A DNA stretch of 17,676 bases, from NCBI GenBank assembly GCA_001751225.1, contig MAXT01000288.1:1-17676 (forward strand), written 5' to 3'. Every line of letters starts with the position of its first letter. The stretch's first letter is position 1. This document shows positions 7,125-15,273 of the stretch, piece by piece. The notes under the pieces are model-generated. The model did no database searches and was not told the origin of the DNA. It saw nothing but the letters and a program-made list of their open reading frames with translations. Source of the DNA: Desulfuromonadales bacterium C00003107. GTDB taxonomy: Bacteria; Desulfobacterota; Desulfuromonadia; Desulfuromonadales; Syntrophotaleaceae. The translations under genes and the position numbers were made by a program.

Positions 7125-8612
7125 TCATAAGCGGCAATCGGAACGGACATCAGCATTACCGCCAGGATCGGCGATGCGCCGGCTGCCCCGGGCAAAACGA
7201 AGAAAGTCTCCGAGATTGAGAACAAAGCGCCGCCAGCTGTCGGGGGAACGCCACAACATGGCCAGATAACCAAGCAGGACCTGGGGTCGCATAAAGTGTC
7301 TCTTGTAAAACTCGGTGAAGAGCTTTTCCAACTGCTCGCGGTTCATCCCCTGGGGAATAAACTGAAAATGCATGCAGTCCATCTTTGCCCAATCCTCTTC
7401 AAACACCCCCTTGTCACGAATCGTTTGGTACAGGGGAGCCCCGGGAAAGGGAGTGAACTTGGCCAAGTTGAAATCGTCTATGGGCAGAGAAAAGACGTAT
7501 TCCATGCTGCGCCGGATGCTCGCTTCGCTTTCGCCGGGCAGTCCCATCATCAGCAGGCCCTTGGTTCGAATTCCGGCGCCCTTGATCATGCGCAACTTGG
7601 CTGCTAGCATCTCAAGATCGGCGTTCTGACGGTGCTGAGCCAGTAATTCCGGGTCTCCGGTCTCTATTCCCAAGCTCGCCATCCAACACCCTGCCCCCTT
7701 CATTTGCTGCAAAAGGTCTGGGTCGATATGCTCGGCCCTCACTGCGCAGTTAAAGGTCATCCCGAGGGGCTTATCTGACATTAAACGGCAGAAGGACTCA
7801 ACCCGGTCCCGGTTAAAAGTGAACTGGTCGTCGTAAAAATTGACATGACGGATACCAAAACGCTCTTTCAAATAACTCAGATGGGCGTAGAGGTATTCGG
7901 CGGAGTTATAGCGAAAGCTGCTTCGAAACACCGAACGGTCGCAGTAGCTGCAACTGTAAGGGCAACCACGACTGGAGATACAGCTGGTATTCGGTACCCT
8001 CGGATAGTTGAAAATCGGTAAACGATAGACATCAGGATAACCTGCCAACTTCTCGTAAGCCGGAAAAGGAAGGGAGTCGAGTACGATCCCCTTTTCCCGG
8101 TACCCGGAAAAAACAATCTCGTCATCGGGCTCCCGATAAACCAGCCCCGGAATAGAAACGCTTCCCTCCCCTTCAGCCATTATCAGCTCATGAAACGTCT
8201 CCTCCCCCTCCCCGGCCACGATAAAATCGACTACGGGAAAATCTCGCAGGATCTTTTCCTTGAGGGCAGAGACGTGGGGGCCGCCAAAAACCGTGCGGAT
8301 ACGGGGAAGCTCTTGCCGAGCCATGGTCGCCAAACGTACTCCATCGAGAAAACTGGAGGTAGTGCAACTGAACCCGATCATGGCCGGCCGCTCAGACCGC
8401 AGCAGGTCAAGAATTATCCGATCGCTTTGGGGATGGGCGTAACAATCGACGATATGGACCACGACCCCAAGTCGCTCCAGATAGGCGGCGATACTGGCCA
8501 GCCCAAGCGGTGGCATAATATTAGCCAGACGCGAAATATCTCGCCCCGCCGCATCGGCCTGGTAGCCAAGGGGATGAACCAGGAGTACCGTTTTTGCATT
8601 CAACACCGCCAT
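7125..8612 (-). CDS. B12-binding domain radical SAM protein 1 (BchE/class B-like)
   Basis: The 495-residue protein has an N-terminal cobalamin-binding Rossmann-type region (about 7-145) with MPPLGLASIAAYLE (33-46), VFGGPH (108-113) and VAGEGEETF (132-140), as in B12-rSAM proteins. The radical SAM core follows, with the 4Fe-4S motif SRGCPYSCSYC (Cys217, Cys221, Cys224), the GIETGD strand (315-320) and MGLPGESE (356-363). The family includes class B methyltransferases acting on unactivated carbons and the oxygen-independent cyclase BchE. It is third in transcription order of three rSAM genes, ten bases after the second. AAGGAG lies only three bases before ATG 8612, closer than usual. It presumably modifies the polyene product or its head group; the exact reaction is unknown. 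Confidence 0.88.
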   Translation of the reverse strand: MAVLNAKTVLLVHPLGYQADAAGRDISRLANIMPPLGLASIAAYLERLGVVVHIVDCYAHPQSDRIILDLLRSERPAMIGFSCTTSSFLDGVRLATMARQELPRIRTVFGGPHVSALKEKILRDFPVVDFIVAGEGEETFHELIMAEGEGSVSIPGLVYREPDDEIVFSGYREKGIVLDSLPFPAYEKLAGYPDVYRLPIFNYPRVPNTSCISSRGCPYSCSYCDRSVFRSSFRYNSAEYLYAHLSYLKERFGIRHVNFYDDQFTFNRDRVESFCRLMSDKPLGMTFNCAVRAEHIDPDLLQQMKGAGCWMASLGIETGDPELLAQHRQNADLEMLAAKLRMIKGAGIRTKGLLMMGLPGESEASIRRSMEYVFSLPIDDFNLAKFTPFPGAPLYQTIRDKGVFEEDWAKMDCMHFQFIPQGMNREQLEKLFTEFYKRHFMRPQVLLGYLAMLWRSPDSWRRFVLNLGDFLRFARGSRRIADPGGNADVRSDCRL

Positions 8613-8622
8613 CGACTCCTTA

Positions 8623-9984
8623 TCACACCATCACCTTTTGTGGGAAGGAGATCAATTTGTCCCAAAGCAGCCCGCGAAAACCGAAACGCTGCATGACGGC
8701 CAGCTTTTCCTGCCCCGCCGAAGGAGGAAATATCCGATCTCTCCTGCCCTGGAAGGCCTTGAAAATCATGGCGTTCATCGCCTCGGGGTCGACCTGAGGC
8801 GAGAAATAATAGGCTGGCTTCAACAGGGATGCTTCGGCATCAATCACTCCATCTTTTATCGCTTGGGAATGGAGTTCCGTGCCAGACAGAATCCGAATCC
8901 CGGAAAAAGCGAAGACCACCGCCGCCCCTAGTTGCTCTATGTTTCCCAGCCCCTCTTCCACCGTGGCCAAGGTCTCGCCAGGCCCTCCAAACATGCAAAA
9001 ATGAGCACAAGGAATCTCCGCTTCAAGACAGGCTTGATTGACCTTGAGCACCTCGGAAAAGGAGAATCCCTTCTTAATCCCCTGCAAGGTCGTATCGCAA
9101 GCCGCGTCGGTTCCAAGTTCCATGGCATAGAGCCCCGAACGTTTGAGCAGGGACAACTCTTCCCGGCCAAGCCCCTGGGGCCTGAAAAAGGCGCTCCAGT
9201 GGATGGATAAATCCCGACGGAGGAGTTCCTCGACTAATTCCAAATAAAGCCCTGCAGGGTCGTTGAAGATTGAATCGGTGAAAAACACCTTCTCAACCCC
9301 AAAATCTCGAATAGCCTGTTCGAGATCGTCGACGACATCTTTAGGCGGACGGGGACGAAACCGGTTACCTTCTAACGTTGGGTAAGTGCAGTAGGTACAG
9401 CGAAAAGGACAGCCACGCTTTGTCTGAAGGTTGAGCATGCCACTTTGAGCGAGGTAAAATTCGACCAGGTCCTGTTCAAAAAGGGGCGCCGCCATTTCGG
9501 CCCCGCAGAGACGGTCGGTGTGGCCTGAGAGAATCTGTGGCGAAGGGAGGCCAGAATTCAGCGCAGTCAACAATTGACATAGAACAGACTCCCCTTCACC
9601 TATTACGCCGTAATCGGCTTCGAAATAGGCTAGAATCTCCTCCGGCATAATTGAAAACCCAGGGCCGCCGAGAATAATCGGGGCCTGGGTGACTTCCCGG
9701 AGCAGCCCAATCTGTTCCCTGGCCTTAGCCAAATACCAAGCATTCTCCGAACTGAGGGAATCGACATTGTCGATGTTGCGCAAGGAGAAACAGACAAAAT
9801 CTGGCGCAAAATCCTCAAGCTCCGTCCGCAGTCTCTCTTCTGAGCAGCCGGAAGCGAGAAAGTCAAACTGCCGAACCTCATGCCCCTCTTGGGATAGGGC
9901 CGAAGCAATCACCGCCATCCCTAGAGGATAGACCGGGTAAGGCTCTAAGGTGGTATTGGCTGAAAGGATAAAGACCCGGCTCAT
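8623..9984 (-). CDS. B12-binding domain radical SAM protein 2
   Basis: This 453-residue protein has a cobalamin-binding region at about 1-140, with PLGMAVIASALSQEGHEV (20-37), APIILGGPGFS (101-111) and GVIGEGES (126-133). The radical SAM core has KRGCPFRCTYC with Cys192, Cys196 and Cys199. It also carries FRPRPPKDVVDDLE (209-222), typical of the core's first helix region, and MFGGPGET (331-338), the usual SAM-contacting turn. It belongs to the group often annotated as lipid-biosynthesis B12-binding/rSAM proteins. Its ATG overlaps the stop of rSAM 3 by four bases (9981-9984), so the enzymes are made together. No substrate can be assigned. Confidence 0.88.
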   Translation of the reverse strand: MSRVFILSANTTLEPYPVYPLGMAVIASALSQEGHEVRQFDFLASGCSEERLRTELEDFAPDFVCFSLRNIDNVDSLSSENAWYLAKAREQIGLLREVTQAPIILGGPGFSIMPEEILAYFEADYGVIGEGESVLCQLLTALNSGLPSPQILSGHTDRLCGAEMAAPLFEQDLVEFYLAQSGMLNLQTKRGCPFRCTYCTYPTLEGNRFRPRPPKDVVDDLEQAIRDFGVEKVFFTDSIFNDPAGLYLELVEELLRRDLSIHWSAFFRPQGLGREELSLLKRSGLYAMELGTDAACDTTLQGIKKGFSFSEVLKVNQACLEAEIPCAHFCMFGGPGETLATVEEGLGNIEQLGAAVVFAFSGIRILSGTELHSQAIKDGVIDAEASLLKPAYYFSPQVDPEAMNAMIFKAFQGRRDRIFPPSAGQEKLAVMQRFGFRGLLWDKLISFPQKVMV

Positions 9985-11246
9985 TGTTCAGTTTTCTTTT
10001 GTGGAAACGCGCGGCGTTTTTTCGGATTATAGCGACGGTAGGTGCCGTCTTCCATTTCCCTCCGGATAACCTGTTTAAACAGCTCTCCCATCTTCAGTTG
10101 ATGCCCCCCGTCGGCGTAAAAGGTATCCCAGGCGTAGTAGTAGAGTTCCTGAAGCTTTTCCGGGGTCATGTTACGGGGCTGGAAGACGACCTTATCGGCA
10201 CTATAATCTAGCCAATTGTTGCTCAGGATTCTGCCTTCGGCTTCGAGCTGCTGCCTAATGGGAGAGTGAGGAAAGGGCGTCAGGATGGTGAACTCGGCGA
10301 TGTCCAGTTCCACCTCCATCAGAAAGTCAACCAGCCGCTTGATGTCGTCCTCGGTTTGATCATCGGTGCCGAGGATAATGGTCCCTTCGACGCCGATACC
10401 ATGATCCTTGAAACGGCGGATGCGGTCGCGAATCACATCCGAGGTATCGAAGACGGCCTGGTATACGTACCAGGCACCGGCATCAGCAGCCAGCTTGAGA
10501 ACTTTTTCATCATCAAGGATCGGGTGGGAGACCCACTTTTTTTTCAAAGGCGCCATGGCAGTAAAGAGATCGATCAGCCATTCACGGTCCTGAGCCAGAG
10601 AGTTGTCGACGATGAACAGGCGGTTATTCTGAATCGCCTCCATCTCTTCGATGACCTTATCGATGGGGCGGGGTCGGAATTTTTTGCCGCCGAGGAAACC
10701 GGTACAGCAGGGAAAACAGTCAAATTTGCAGCCCCGCGAGGCATGCACCAGGTCGAGCATCTGGACTCCGCGATAATTGTAGATATCGCGGTTAAGGATC
10801 TCCCTGCGGGCAGTTCCCACCAAGTCGAGAGATGGCGGGTTATCCATGTAGTCGTAAACTTTTTTCAGCTGACCTTTTTGAAAATCATCGATCACTGCGC
10901 CAAAACGCCCTTCCGCTTCGCCTAGAAATATCGAATCGGCATGCTCGGAGACCTCTTCGGCATGAAGCATGGTGGCGATGCCACCGAAAATAACCGGTAT
11001 ACCGCGTTGGCGAAATGCTTTGGCGACCTCAAAGGCGCGAGGCAACTGGCAGCTGAGCATGGTAGAGATACCCACTAGGTCAGCCGAATCATCGAAATCG
11101 ATAGGCTCCAGGTTTTCGTCAGTAAATACCAAATCAACCTCGGCCGGAACCGTAGCGGCAAAGACAGCTGGCCCGTGCGGGGGAAGATGGAATTCCGTCT
11201 GACGATCGAGTTTGGGCCAGCGCGGGTAAACAAGTTTCATTTTCAT
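9981..11246 (-). CDS. B12-binding domain radical SAM protein 3
   Basis: The 421-residue product is first in transcription order of the rSAM trio. It has a degenerate cobalamin-binding region (about 1-120; DLVGISTMLSCQLPRA and VIFGGIATMLHAEEV), without the PP-LG opening of the others. The radical SAM motif is ASRGCKFDCFPC (Cys173, Cys177, Cys180), followed by KKFRPRPIDKVIEEMEA and later ILGTDDQTEDD in place of the usual 'G.PGET'. The FRPRP-DKV block is shared with rSAM 2 but not rSAM 1. I placed the start at ATG 11246 because GGAG (11255-11258) lies eight bases upstream; the frame stays open to 11297, but that 17-residue extension shows no family similarity. The C-terminus is rich in Lys and Arg. 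Reaction unknown. Confidence 0.85.
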   Translation of the reverse strand: MKMKLVYPRWPKLDRQTEFHLPPHGPAVFAATVPAEVDLVFTDENLEPIDFDDSADLVGISTMLSCQLPRAFEVAKAFRQRGIPVIFGGIATMLHAEEVSEHADSIFLGEAEGRFGAVIDDFQKGQLKKVYDYMDNPPSLDLVGTARREILNRDIYNYRGVQMLDLVHASRGCKFDCFPCCTGFLGGKKFRPRPIDKVIEEMEAIQNNRLFIVDNSLAQDREWLIDLFTAMAPLKKKWVSHPILDDEKVLKLAADAGAWYVYQAVFDTSDVIRDRIRRFKDHGIGVEGTIILGTDDQTEDDIKRLVDFLMEVELDIAEFTILTPFPHSPIRQQLEAEGRILSNNWLDYSADKVVFQPRNMTPEKLQELYYYAWDTFYADGGHQLKMGELFKQVIRREMEDGTYRRYNPKKRRAFPQKKTEQ

Positions 11247-11254
11247 CACAATCA

Positions 11255-11258
11255 CTCC
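11255..11258 (-). promoter_or_regulatory. ribosome binding site of the third B12-rSAM gene
   Basis: The minus strand reads GGAG eight bases before ATG 11246. It supports that start over the upstream in-frame codon at 11297. Confidence 0.65.
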
Positions 11259-11318
11259 ACATGTACAGGCCATCACGGGGGGTGCATAAATTCTCACTAC
11301 CCCAAAACACCTTATGCC

Positions 11319-11328
11319 TACTTAAGTA
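11319..11328. other. 10-bp perfect palindrome in the leader of the rSAM block
   Basis: The bases tacttaagta are self-complementary and lie between the candidate promoter (11358-11385) and the rSAM 3 start. A dimeric regulator could bind here, but a 10-bp AT-rich palindrome can occur by chance. Confidence 0.2.
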
Positions 11329-11357
11329 AATCGACCACCGCTGCTAAGATCGGAAGT

Positions 11358-11385
11358 ATCATAAATTCCTGTTATCTGCAAACAA
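11358..11385 (-). promoter_or_regulatory. candidate sigma-70-type internal promoter for the rSAM/synthase genes
   Basis: On the minus strand TTGTTT (11380-11385) and TATGAT (11358-11363) are separated by 16 bases, just after the thioesterase stop (11387). This lies in the largest gap within the operon (140 bp), so a second transcript starting at rSAM 3 is plausible. Only the sequence match supports it. Confidence 0.35.
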
Positions 11386-11386
11386 G

Positions 11387-11848
11387 CTAAACTAATTGTC
11401 CCGACTTCCAACGATCACAGAATTCCCGATAAAATGGCGGTGCTACCAAAAGAAAGTCATTCTCCTTGTCCATCATCATCTGTACCGTATAGCCGCTTGT
11501 GGTTACTTCTCCGGCCCCATTGCGCAGGATGAACTCAATATTGATGCGTGCCGCTTCACTCCAGTGCAGAATTCCCTCGATAGTGAAAGGGTCTTCGAAG
11601 CAAAGGGGCCGATGATAATCGATATGCATTTTTTTAATCGGCGTAATGACCTCCGCACGATATAAATCCATATAGCCGATGCCGAAACGATTGCCAAGGG
11701 TCACCCTGGCGTCCTCAAAATAGCCTGGATAACGACCATGCCAGACAATACCGAGGGGATCGACTTCCTCAAACCGAACCACTCGGGATACAGTGACCCG
11801 AAGCGGCTGAGGTTGACCGGGCTGAGTGGGGAAATAGGGCCTTTTCAT
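11387..11848 (-). CDS. hotdog-fold acyl-CoA/acyl-ACP thioesterase (4HBT/YbgC-like)
   Basis: The 153-residue protein carries the 4-hydroxybenzoyl-CoA thioesterase signature: VRFEEVDPLGIVWHGRYPGY (24-43). Asp30 is at the catalytic position and is followed by G-I-V-W-H, then FEDAR. HIDYHRPLCFED (75-86) is the next family block. It would hydrolyse a thioester, either releasing the finished polyene or clearing stalled chains; APE clusters normally contain one such enzyme. Start ATG 11848 is supported by AGGAGG (11856-11861) seven bases upstream and by the ATGA overlap with the dehydratase stop (11845-11848). The frame is open to 11956, but that extension merely overlaps the dehydratase gene. It is the last gene before the 140-bp break. 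Confidence 0.85.
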   Translation of the reverse strand: MKRPYFPTQPGQPQPLRVTVSRVVRFEEVDPLGIVWHGRYPGYFEDARVTLGNRFGIGYMDLYRAEVITPIKKMHIDYHRPLCFEDPFTIEGILHWSEAARINIEFILRNGAGEVTTSGYTVQMMMDKENDFLLVAPPFYREFCDRWKSGQLV

Positions 11849-12231
11849 TTCGCACCCTCCTGGCGCTGCAACCGCAGTGTAAACGAGGCAGCTACCTTCT
11901 CCTGAAGCATCAACTTTACCCGATAAGAATGCCCGTCTATACCAGCACAGGGACAAATGTTGACGTCAATTTCCTGGTCCGGTCCTAGTGGCAGAAGAAA
12001 CTTGGCCCTTTCGACAACCTGGAGCTTCAAGGGAGCACCAACGCAGCCCTCTATCAACGACTGGGCAATCAGAATCTGCACAATTGCCGGCACAATCGGA
12101 AATCCCGGGAAGTGCCCGGAAAAACCTATAAATTCTTCACCGAAGCTGAATTTCCGCTCTGCAGAGTGGTCCTCACCGACAACAATGGGAGTCAGGGCTG
12201 CCCTCTCGATGGATTTCATCAAATCATTCAT
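11845..12231 (-). CDS. FabA/FabZ-fold 3-hydroxyacyl-ACP dehydratase subunit (ApeI-like), acidic residue missing
   Basis: The 128-residue hotdog protein has the dehydratase signature GFSGHFPGFPIVPAIVQI (36-53), with His40 as the catalytic histidine of FabA/FabZ. In those enzymes a Glu or Asp follows 14 residues after the His; here that position is Leu54 (PAIVQILIAQ), and the usual Pro-Gly is Pro-Ala. It would dehydrate 3-hydroxyacyl-ACP to form the polyene double bonds, probably only with a partner that supplies the acid. The ApeP-like dehydratase at 15903-16361 is the obvious partner. Its ATG overlaps the lipoprotein stop by eight bases (12224-12231) and its stop overlaps the thioesterase start by four. 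Confidence 0.8.
   Translation of the reverse strand: MNDLMKSIERAALTPIVVGEDHSAERKFSFGEEFIGFSGHFPGFPIVPAIVQILIAQSLIEGCVGAPLKLQVVERAKFLLPLGPDQEIDVNICPCAGIDGHSYRVKLMLQEKVAASFTLRLQRQEGAK
11856..11861 (-). promoter_or_regulatory. ribosome binding site of the thioesterase gene
   Basis: A full AGGAGG on the minus strand, seven bases before ATG 11848. It lies inside the dehydratase coding region and fixes the thioesterase start. Confidence 0.8.
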
Positions 12232-12898
12232 CGATTCTCTTCACCTCTTCCTGCCACAGGGTCAAACGATAGCCGGCAATACGGTCATCGAGTACAATCC
12301 CCCGCGGATAAAGTATTGTCTCTGCTGTTTGATACTCAAAGTATCTGGCCATCCAGTCTTCCTGATCTCCATCCACCTCGGTAGCCAACAACTGCGAACC
12401 GTTGCCACCAAAGGTGAATCGGATTTCTCTGGAAGGGTTGGAGCGCGTAAGTTGGCAACGACTGGCTGTTAAACGCAGCGTTTCACTGCCATCAGGGCGA
12501 GGGGTCAGAAACACCCTGCGCACCGAGGCAGCCACCGCCTCAGTAAAGTGTGGAATTTTGGCTATGTCGGGTAACAGGTAGTGTTGCTGCTCCCCGATCT
12601 GGGTGACCTCGAGATCAAATAGTTTGACCCCCAGGTCGTTCAAAGCCACCAACCTCACCTGGCCTTGAGTCAAATCAAGGCGCATCAGACCAGCCATGGG
12701 CACGCGGGCGCCGCGGAACTCGAACAGCACCGTCTGCCGCAACTGAAAAACCCCCTGCTGAGCTGTCCAGACCGAAGTTGCCAACTGGGTTGCTGTCACA
12801 TCCGAGCGCACAGCCACCGTATCCGGCATTACAAAAGGGACCCCACTGCAAGCCGTCAGGGCCAGTAGCAGACTAAGGATGACACACTGTTTTTTCAT
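12224..12898 (-). CDS. DUF3261-type lipoprotein (ApeN-like)
   Basis: The 224-residue product begins with a lipoprotein signal peptide: MKKQ, a hydrophobic stretch, and the lipobox LTAC with Cys17 as the lipidated residue. Ser at +2 (no Asp) suggests outer membrane sorting. The rest is mostly beta-strand-like (for example LRLDLTQGQVRLVALNDLG near 72-90) and resembles lipoproteins of the DUF3261 family found in APE clusters beside an MMPL exporter and a LolA-like protein. It would help deliver or anchor the polyene lipid in the outer membrane, much as LolB receives cargo from LolA; that role is inferred. The start overlaps the exporter stop by four bases (12895-12898). Confidence 0.8.
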   Translation of the reverse strand: MKKQCVILSLLLALTACSGVPFVMPDTVAVRSDVTATQLATSVWTAQQGVFQLRQTVLFEFRGARVPMAGLMRLDLTQGQVRLVALNDLGVKLFDLEVTQIGEQQHYLLPDIAKIPHFTEAVAASVRRVFLTPRPDGSETLRLTASRCQLTRSNPSREIRFTFGGNGSQLLATEVDGDQEDWMARYFEYQTAETILYPRGIVLDDRIAGYRLTLWQEEVKRIDE

Positions 12899-15267
12899 GT
12901 ATCCTCGCCGCGGTAAAGAGCTGGGACGACCAGCAGCGCAGCCGGAATGGCGGCGCCGATCCCCAGTAACACAGTTACGCCAATAGAATGCAAAGCGGGA
13001 TGGTGAGCCAGCACCAGAGCACCAAATCCAGCCAGAGTGGTCAGACCAGAAACCAACACCGCCTTGTCGGTGGCTCCACTGTGCCCCTCGGCAGACTTGC
13101 AGACCATGAAAATCCCGTAATCTACCCCCAACCCAATAACCAGGATACAGGCGATAATGTTGAATAGATTAAATTCCAAACCGAGGGTCCCCATGCAACC
13201 GAACATCACTATCAGTCCGGTGCCGACCGGGACCAACGCCGCTAAAACTTTCCCCACCCGTCGGAAAAGCAGCAGAAGCAGCAGGACCACAACTACCGAG
13301 GCCGAAAGGATAAAGCGGAAGAAATCGTGACTGATAGCAGCACTGATCTCGCGCCGGAAACGGCCCTGAGAAACCAACTGAACCGTCCCTTGCAGCTGAC
13401 TCTCGACCAGATCAGCCAATTCGGGTCGATCGGGCACCAGAGTCAACACCTCGGCTGAGGTTCCCTCACCGAGAACCAGTGAATCAACAAGATTGCCTAG
13501 TCCGGCCTGCCTTAGTCCCTGCAGAGTCACCGGCTGAGCAGGAGCGTTCAAGGATTTAAAAAAGGCAGAAAAAGCCACCTCGCTAAAACCGAGAGCTGCA
13601 GATTCACGGCGCAGGTCAGCGAGTATACGCTGCCCCTGGGCTCCTTGCCAAAAACTCAGCCAGCGTTCGCGATTGGCCTGTTGCACCTCAGTCGAGGGTA
13701 GCAAAGAAGCGATACTGATCATCGGCTGGTCAGGCTGCTCTTTTTGAAGCAGAGCAAAGAGTTGCTCATTGGCTACTAGCGCCTGTTCAAGATTTTCGCC
13801 CCTGGCCCATATCATGGCCTGATCTCGAAAGTCTCCCCAGTTCTGGCGCAGATTCTGCTCCGCAGCGGCCAACTCGGGCGGTACCAAGCTCATGCGCCTG
13901 AGATCCCCGTTAAATTCCAACCCCATAGACTGCCAACCACAACCGGCCAACAACAACAGCCAGATGCCAAGCACCAGACGCCGCCGATGCCGTATTCTTG
14001 ACAGCCAACGGCTAGACGATGCCCCCTGCTCTGGCCCAACCGCTGGTATCAGGTGGGGCAGAACCAATAGCGACAAAAGCAGGGCGGCGCCAATTCCGGC
14101 AATGGAAAAAACCGCCAACTGCCGCTGTCCCGGCAGGTCGGAGAAAAGCAGGACGGCAAAGCCGGCCATCGTAGTCAGACCACCAAACAATATGGGCCGG
14201 GCCAACTCACCAACGATAGCCTCAGGCGCGGCCCCACCTCGGCGCAAGGCAAAGTATACGTGCAATCCAAAATCTACGGTAATCCCAAGCAGTACCGCTC
14301 CAAAACCTAGGGTAACGGCGGAGACCGGCGAAAAAAACCAGGATACGGCGACGGCACTGATGCAAACAACCGCGATGGGTAACAAAAAAACAAACCCCGC
14401 CCGCGGACTGCGCAAAAAGCAAAAGAACAGCGCCAGCAGAGCCAACATCGATCCAGTCAGAATGCGCCACAAGTCCTCCTGAATCGCTTGGGCGTTAGCC
14501 AGGGTATATCGATGCCCGGCGACCAGGGTGGCACTGATATTGTCGGGCAAGGTTTTATCCACCGCTTCAGCAAAGCTCGCCAGCAGGGTTTCAGCGCCCG
14601 CCGAATCGGTCATCGGAATGGGGGTCTCTGCTAGTAGCAGAGCACTTTTTCCCTCCGCGCTGACAAAGTGGTTATCGACCAACCGCATCTGCGGAATCAT
14701 ATTGATATAACGTAACTTTTTCAGCCCAAACTGATAAATAGACAAAGGGTCGCGGCGAATCAGTCCCTTAAGGGCCCAGCCTTCTGGAGCAAATAGTTGC
14801 TCATAATTTTCCTGCAGTCGCTGCCGAACCCCGCCCTTATCATAATCACTGGCCATGGCCTCTAGGTCTTTGGCATCGAGAATGCTCGGAAACGCATCTT
14901 GGAGCCAGTTGAGCAAACGTCCCTGCATTTGGCTCTCAGGACCAGTCACCACATTCGCAAAGAGTGCCGGGTCGAGAGCAGCAGCCAGTCGGTCGACGGC
15001 CGCCACAAGCACAGCGCTGCCCCCTTCCCCATCGGTTTCGAGGCTTATTACCAGCTTGCGGGCAAAGGGCGCACGCTGTAAAAGAGCGAAATCTCCTGCC
15101 ACCCGGCTGCCACGATCGGGTAGCATCGCCTCGATGTTTTCCTCAAGGCGGATCCCTGTAAAGGCGATTATGCTGAGTAGAATCAGAACCGAGGTCACCC
15201 AGTACAATAGCCGTCGGCGGCTGGCAAAAAACCGGTATGCCGTTGCGGTGTACTCTGAAAGGCTCAT
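12895..15267 (-). CDS. MMPL/RND-family exporter (ApeM-like)
   Basis: The 790-residue inner membrane protein has the two-fold RND layout. One segment near 20-39 is followed by a periplasmic domain (about 40-265) and five segments up to about 408. The second half repeats this: a segment at 431-448, a periplasmic domain (about 449-650) and five segments from 651 to the end. The paired motifs GITVDFG (328-334) and GLGVDYG (712-718) hold the Asp residues typical of MMPL proton relay segments, and GGLTTMAGF (362-370) is echoed by SGLTTLAGF (740-748). It would extract or flip the polyene lipid from the inner membrane using the proton gradient. It follows the LolA-like gene by six bases and overlaps the lipoprotein gene, which supports an export unit. 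Confidence 0.9.
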   Translation of the reverse strand: MSLSEYTATAYRFFASRRRLLYWVTSVLILLSIIAFTGIRLEENIEAMLPDRGSRVAGDFALLQRAPFARKLVISLETDGEGGSAVLVAAVDRLAAALDPALFANVVTGPESQMQGRLLNWLQDAFPSILDAKDLEAMASDYDKGGVRQRLQENYEQLFAPEGWALKGLIRRDPLSIYQFGLKKLRYINMIPQMRLVDNHFVSAEGKSALLLAETPIPMTDSAGAETLLASFAEAVDKTLPDNISATLVAGHRYTLANAQAIQEDLWRILTGSMLALLALFFCFLRSPRAGFVFLLPIAVVCISAVAVSWFFSPVSAVTLGFGAVLLGITVDFGLHVYFALRRGGAAPEAIVGELARPILFGGLTTMAGFAVLLFSDLPGQRQLAVFSIAGIGAALLLSLLVLPHLIPAVGPEQGASSSRWLSRIRHRRRLVLGIWLLLLAGCGWQSMGLEFNGDLRRMSLVPPELAAAEQNLRQNWGDFRDQAMIWARGENLEQALVANEQLFALLQKEQPDQPMISIASLLPSTEVQQANRERWLSFWQGAQGQRILADLRRESAALGFSEVAFSAFFKSLNAPAQPVTLQGLRQAGLGNLVDSLVLGEGTSAEVLTLVPDRPELADLVESQLQGTVQLVSQGRFRREISAAISHDFFRFILSASVVVVLLLLLLFRRVGKVLAALVPVGTGLIVMFGCMGTLGLEFNLFNIIACILVIGLGVDYGIFMVCKSAEGHSGATDKAVLVSGLTTLAGFGALVLAHHPALHSIGVTVLLGIGAAIPAALLVVPALYRGEDT

Positions 15268-15273
15268 AGGCAG

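Noticed and set aside
8190..8696. 168-codon plus-strand open frame across the rSAM 1/rSAM 2 junction
   Set aside because: Antisense to two well-supported genes and without any family motif.
10266..10925. 219-codon plus-strand open frame opposite rSAM 3
   Set aside because: It is antisense to a gene with clear radical SAM motifs, has no recognisable domain, and is explained by codon bias of the true gene.
13892..14482. 196-codon plus-strand open frame opposite the MMPL exporter
   Set aside because: Low-complexity Arg/Pro/Ser/Ala-rich translation typical of an antisense shadow of membrane-segment codons.
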